From JAPULR01 sp965238215 (GTDB lineage Bacteria > Chloroflexota > Dehalococcoidia > Lucifugimonadales > GCA-2712585): a stretch of DNA of 64,000 nucleotides. A program made the translations under genes and the position numbers. The stretch is from NCBI GenBank assembly GCA_965238215.1, contig OZ250180.1, positions 2,046,001 through 2,110,000 of the forward strand, read 5' to 3'. Shown one piece after another: positions 61,145 through 64,000 of this stretch. Position 1 is the first letter of the stretch. Each line of letters opens with the position of its first letter. The notes below the pieces were generated by a model. It was not told the origin of the DNA. It saw only the letters and a list, made by a program, of their open reading frames with translations, and did no database searches.

Positions 61145-62602
61145 CTACCCCACCGCTCCTTCCAGGTTCAACTCCAGCAATCGGGTGGCCTCGACGGCGA
61201 ACTCGAAGGGGAGCTTCTGGAAGACCTCTTTACAGAATCCGTTGATGATGAGGGACTGGGCGTCTTCCATGGAGAGACCCCGCTGGTTGCAGTAGAAGAG
61301 CATGTCTTCGTCCACCCGGGAGGTGAAGGCTTCATGCTCCAGGTGAGCGGTGTTGTTGCGAACTTCCACGTATGGGGTGGTGTGAGCGCCGCACTGGTCG
61401 CCGATGAGCAGGGAGTCGCACTGGGTGAAATTGCGGGCGTTGTCCGCCTTGGGCATTATGCGGACCAGGCCTCGGTAGGTGTTGCTGCCCTCGTTGGCGG
61501 AGATGCCCTTGGCGATTATCTTGCTGCGGGTGTTCTTGCCTATGTGGATCATCTTGGTGCCGGTGTCTGCCTGCTGGCGGCCCTTGGTCAAGGCCACGGA
61601 GTAGAACTCGCCGATGGAGTTGTCTCCCTGAAGGATGACGCTGGGGTACTTCCAGGTGATGGCGGAGCCGGTTTCCACCTGGGTCCAGGATATCTTGGAG
61701 TTGGCGCCGGCGCACTTGCCCCGCTTGGTGACGAAGTTGTAGATGCCGCCTTTGCCGTTCCGGTCGCCGGGGTACCAGTTCTGGATGGTGGAATACTTAA
61801 TCTCGGCGTCCTTGTGGGCTATGAGTTCCACGACGGCGGCGTGGAGCTGGTTTTCGTCCCGCATGGGGGCGCTGCACCCCTCCAGGTAGCTGACGTAGCT
61901 GCCTTCTTCGGCGATTATCAGGGTGCGTTCGAACTGGCCCGTTTCGGCGGTGTTGATGCGGAAGTAGGTGGTCAGCTCCAGGGGGCAGCGGACGCCCTTG
62001 GGTATGTAGCAGAAGGAGCCGTCGGAGAATACGGCGGCGTTGAGGGCGGCGTAGAAATTGTCGCTGTAGGGAACCACGGAGCCCAGGTATTTCTGTATGA
62101 GATCGGGGTGCTCCTGCAGGGCCTCTGAGAAGGAGCAGAAGACTATCCCGTGCTTGGACAACTCCTTGCGGAAGGTGGTGGCGATGGAAACGCTGTCGAA
62201 GATGGCGTCTACGGCCACGCCGGCCAGACGCTTCTGCTCTTCCAATGGGATGCCCAGCTTCTCATAGGTGCGGAGAAGCTCCGGGTCCACCTCGTCCAGG
62301 CTCTCGAGTTTCACCTTGGACTTGGGAGCGGAGTAGTAGATAATGTTCTGGTAGTCGATGGGCGGGTAGTGGACCTTGGCCCAGGTGGGGGTCTGCTCTT
62401 GGGCTCGCAGCTTTTCCCAGTGACGGAAGGCCTTGAGGCGCCATTGCAGCATGAACTCCGGCTCGTTTTTCTTGGCGGAGATCCAGCGGACGATGTCCTC
62501 GTTGAGACCCTTGGGGGCAACGTCCGCCTCGATGTCCGTGACGAAGCCGTACCGGTATTCCTGGGCGGCAATGGTGTTTAGTTCTCTGTTGGCGGTGGTC
62601 AT
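61145..62602 (-). CDS. sufB: Fe-S cluster assembly protein SufB
   Basis: The scaffold subunit on which new Fe-S clusters form, 485 residues. It shows KGLNEDIVRWISAKKNEPEF near residue 31, SDGSFCYIPKGVRCP, YLEGCSAPMRDENQLHAAVV, TKRGKCAGANSKISWTQVE and LIIGDQC-type LLIGDQCGAHTTPY. The start at ATG 62602 begins MTTANRELN, a normal N-terminus. It is the first gene of the sufBCDSU operon. Confidence 0.95.
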   Translation of the reverse strand: MTTANRELNTIAAQEYRYGFVTDIEADVAPKGLNEDIVRWISAKKNEPEFMLQWRLKAFRHWEKLRAQEQTPTWAKVHYPPIDYQNIIYYSAPKSKVKLESLDEVDPELLRTYEKLGIPLEEQKRLAGVAVDAIFDSVSIATTFRKELSKHGIVFCSFSEALQEHPDLIQKYLGSVVPYSDNFYAALNAAVFSDGSFCYIPKGVRCPLELTTYFRINTAETGQFERTLIIAEEGSYVSYLEGCSAPMRDENQLHAAVVELIAHKDAEIKYSTIQNWYPGDRNGKGGIYNFVTKRGKCAGANSKISWTQVETGSAITWKYPSVILQGDNSIGEFYSVALTKGRQQADTGTKMIHIGKNTRSKIIAKGISANEGSNTYRGLVRIMPKADNARNFTQCDSLLIGDQCGAHTTPYVEVRNNTAHLEHEAFTSRVDEDMLFYCNQRGLSMEDAQSLIINGFCKEVFQKLPFEFAVEATRLLELNLEGAVG

Positions 62603-62704
62603 CTTCAAGCTCTCGGGATGACGTGGGTCAGAATGCCTGCAAAAGGGCCTGAAAATCAGGATGGGAGGAGGGGGGCAGTTGCCCTCCATAAAGCTTGCGA
62701 ATTA

Positions 62705-62735
62705 ATAATTGTCGATACATTGACTAGACAATTAT
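62705..62735 (-). promoter_or_regulatory. Inverted repeat upstream of sufB, possible operator or promoter
   Basis: ATAATTGTC (62705-62713) and GACAATTAT (62727-62735) are perfect inverted arms with a 13-base spacer. They lie in an AT-rich stretch about 100 bases ahead of the sufB start and just past the end of the epimerase gene. The arms could bind a dimeric repressor and overlap possible promoter hexamers. The regulator is not identified. Confidence 0.4.
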
Positions 62736-62769
62736 CTAAGCCAAATGATTGCACATTTCGGGGATTCAG

Positions 62770-63768
62770 TCAAGGGGAAACGACTGCTGTAGTCGCTCGC
62801 CGTAACAAGACGTTGCTGGCTGCGAAGGCGGTGACCGCCTCCCGGGCCGTATAGCGGAACTTGTAGCCCGTTGCCCGCTTGAGTTTGCCGGTTGCCATGA
62901 CTACGGGGTGGCGGACGAAATTCAGACCGTCGGAAGTGGATTCTTTCTGGACGCCGAATTTCCAGGCAACGTCCACCACGGGGAAGGCGAAGGAGGATGG
63001 GAGGGCGACGAGGGGCTTCCCCATTATCCTGGCCAATTCGCTGTATGGGAGCACACCCTTGCCGGCCACGTTGAATATGCCCGGCTGGGGATTGACGCTG
63101 AGAATGGCCAAGATACGGGCCAGGTCGACGCTGTGGATGATTTGCAGGGGAGGGTCAGAGCCGGCAATCTTCAGCAGGAGGGGCTTGTCGAATCCCTGGG
63201 TCACGCGACTGCTGCCTTCGGGCCCCATGACCATGCAGCACCGCAGTATGGTGACGGAGATGCGGGGATTTTCCTCGGCGAAGCTCAGCAGCAGCTTTTC
63301 GCTGAGAAGCTTGGTTTGGCCGTACTGAAAGCGGGATAATGGGCGAGGGTCACTCTCTTCGGTGATGGGTATGGGGTTATCACTGTGGGCGCCATATACT
63401 GTATGGCTGCTGAGGTATATGACCCCCTTGACCCGGGCGCGGCGGCTCTCTCGCAGCAGGTTTTCCAGTCCGAGGAGGTTGTCTTTCTGAATGGCCTCAG
63501 CTTCCGACGGATTGCGCCCTTCCTGAAGGTTGAAGGCGAGATGAACCACGGTATCCACCGAGTCCCTCTGGAACACCGGCGCCAGGGGTTGGCTCACGTC
63601 CAGCCGGTGGGCGCGGACGTTGTGGAGAGGTTTGGGGAGGGGCTTGAGGTCTATGGCCACCAGCTTATCCAGGGTGTCCATGGCCTCTAATTCCTGCAGG
63701 AACCTGAAGCCGATGAATCCGGAGGCTCCGGTGACGGCCACCACGGAAGCGGGGGCGCCGGTAGTCAT
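62770..63768 (-). CDS. NAD-dependent epimerase/dehydratase-family protein
   Basis: An extended short-chain dehydrogenase of 332 residues. It shows the NAD motif VTGASGFIGFRFL (about 12-24), the Tyr/Lys pair in FQYGQTKLLSEK (about 150) and a late NVAGKGVLPYSE region. It may act on a nucleotide sugar or related compound; the substrate is unknown. It lies two bases after the stop of the gene cut by the window edge. Confidence 0.88.
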   Translation of the reverse strand: MTTGAPASVVAVTGASGFIGFRFLQELEAMDTLDKLVAIDLKPLPKPLHNVRAHRLDVSQPLAPVFQRDSVDTVVHLAFNLQEGRNPSEAEAIQKDNLLGLENLLRESRRARVKGVIYLSSHTVYGAHSDNPIPITEESDPRPLSRFQYGQTKLLSEKLLLSFAEENPRISVTILRCCMVMGPEGSSRVTQGFDKPLLLKIAGSDPPLQIIHSVDLARILAILSVNPQPGIFNVAGKGVLPYSELARIMGKPLVALPSSFAFPVVDVAWKFGVQKESTSDGLNFVRHPVVMATGKLKRATGYKFRYTAREAVTAFAASNVLLRRATTAVVSP

Positions 63769-63769
63769 G

Positions 63770-64000
63770 TTAGACCTTGTCTACGAAGTCGAACTTGAGA
63801 ACGCCAAGGCCGCCCACCTCGAAGGACATGCCGATGGTATGAGAACCTTCGCTCAGAGTAACGCCGTGGGCGGTAATGACGGTGGCTTTATTGAGGGCCA
63901 TGGCGAAGGGCCTGTCCTTGGTTACTTCCTGGAAGGAAACGACGTCATCTTCCAGGTGAAAGGCGCAGGACTCCAGGGGAAGCTCTCGGTCGTCTACGGT
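63770..64000 (-). CDS. Uncharacterised protein, C-terminal 76 residues
   Basis: The frame is open from the window edge to a TAA at 63770. The visible part is beta-rich: LPLESCAFHLEDDVVSFQEV, an HTIGMSFEVGGLGVLKFDF region and the end VDKV. It vaguely resembles the small beta-sandwich DUF6379/C-glycoside deglycosidase beta-type proteins, but the fragment is too short to assign. It ends one base before the epimerase start, so the two are in one operon. Confidence 0.6.
   Translation of the reverse strand, partial: TVDDRELPLESCAFHLEDDVVSFQEVTKDRPFAMALNKATVITAHGVTLSEGSHTIGMSFEVGGLGVLKFDFVDKV

Noticed and set aside
60488..62128. 546-codon plus-strand frame
   Set aside because: It is antisense to sufC and sufB, both of which are unmistakable.

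Overview
The window is a GC-rich bacterial chromosome segment with no rRNA, no recognisable tRNA and no CRISPR array. My best guess is a member of the Chloroflexota (Dehalococcoidia or SAR202-like). This is inferred from a complex I operon lacking nuoEFG, a sufBCDSU operon, a run of amidohydrolase, SDR and alcohol dehydrogenase genes, and intergenic spaces filled with GC-rich palindromic repeats. No marker gene here proves the lineage.

Layout. 1-8.9 kb is housekeeping: the end of rplS, then priA, def, a CCA-adding-type nucleotidyltransferase, and secD-secF, with SecD enlarged by five internal repeats. 9-25 kb is accessory. It holds an SDR, two GatA-type amidases (one preceded by an alpha/beta hydrolase with a GatC/AtzG-like tail), an M24-fold protein with a truncated tandem copy, two Uma2-family genes, an M20 amidohydrolase, a GmrSD/DUF262-type restriction gene, an OB-fold lipoprotein-like protein and a zinc alcohol dehydrogenase. 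Two copies of an unidentified 326-residue gene (one frameshifted) are inserted here. 25-31.5 kb holds nfo, a zincin metallopeptidase, a methyltransferase, and an SbcD/SbcC-like pair. 31.5-36.6 kb holds selB, ychF, holA and a PHP phosphoesterase. 36.6-38.6 kb is an AT-richer island with an orphan ParB-like gene. 38.7-49.5 kb is the respiratory complex I operon nuoABCDHIJK-orf-LMN. 49.5-56.3 kb holds a MocA/XdhC pair, a JAMM peptidase, an anchored MA-type peptidase, tatD and an oligopeptide-binding lipoprotein. 57.3-62.6 kb is the Fe-S assembly operon sufBCDSU, followed by an epimerase and a gene cut by the window edge.

The most interesting structural signal is a repeated pattern of insertion at gene 3' ends. 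At three unrelated loci (the 10.4 kb amidase, the M20 gene, the 26.2 kb metallopeptidase) a foreign-looking segment of about 1.0-1.2 kb sits at the very end of a gene. The last 18-100 bp of that gene is repeated on the far side. In the two best cases the far copy still reads in frame into a plausible native stop codon, while the gene now ends in a hybrid C-terminus. Two of these inserts carry the same unidentified gene with the same promoter-like sequence, so this may be an undescribed single-gene mobile element.

The segments also work as pathways. def, the CCA enzyme and secDF form one run behind a good sigma-70-like promoter. nuoA-N is one long operon that needs another electron input module. 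The suf genes are translationally coupled. The alpha/beta hydrolase and amidase are one base apart and may form a complex.
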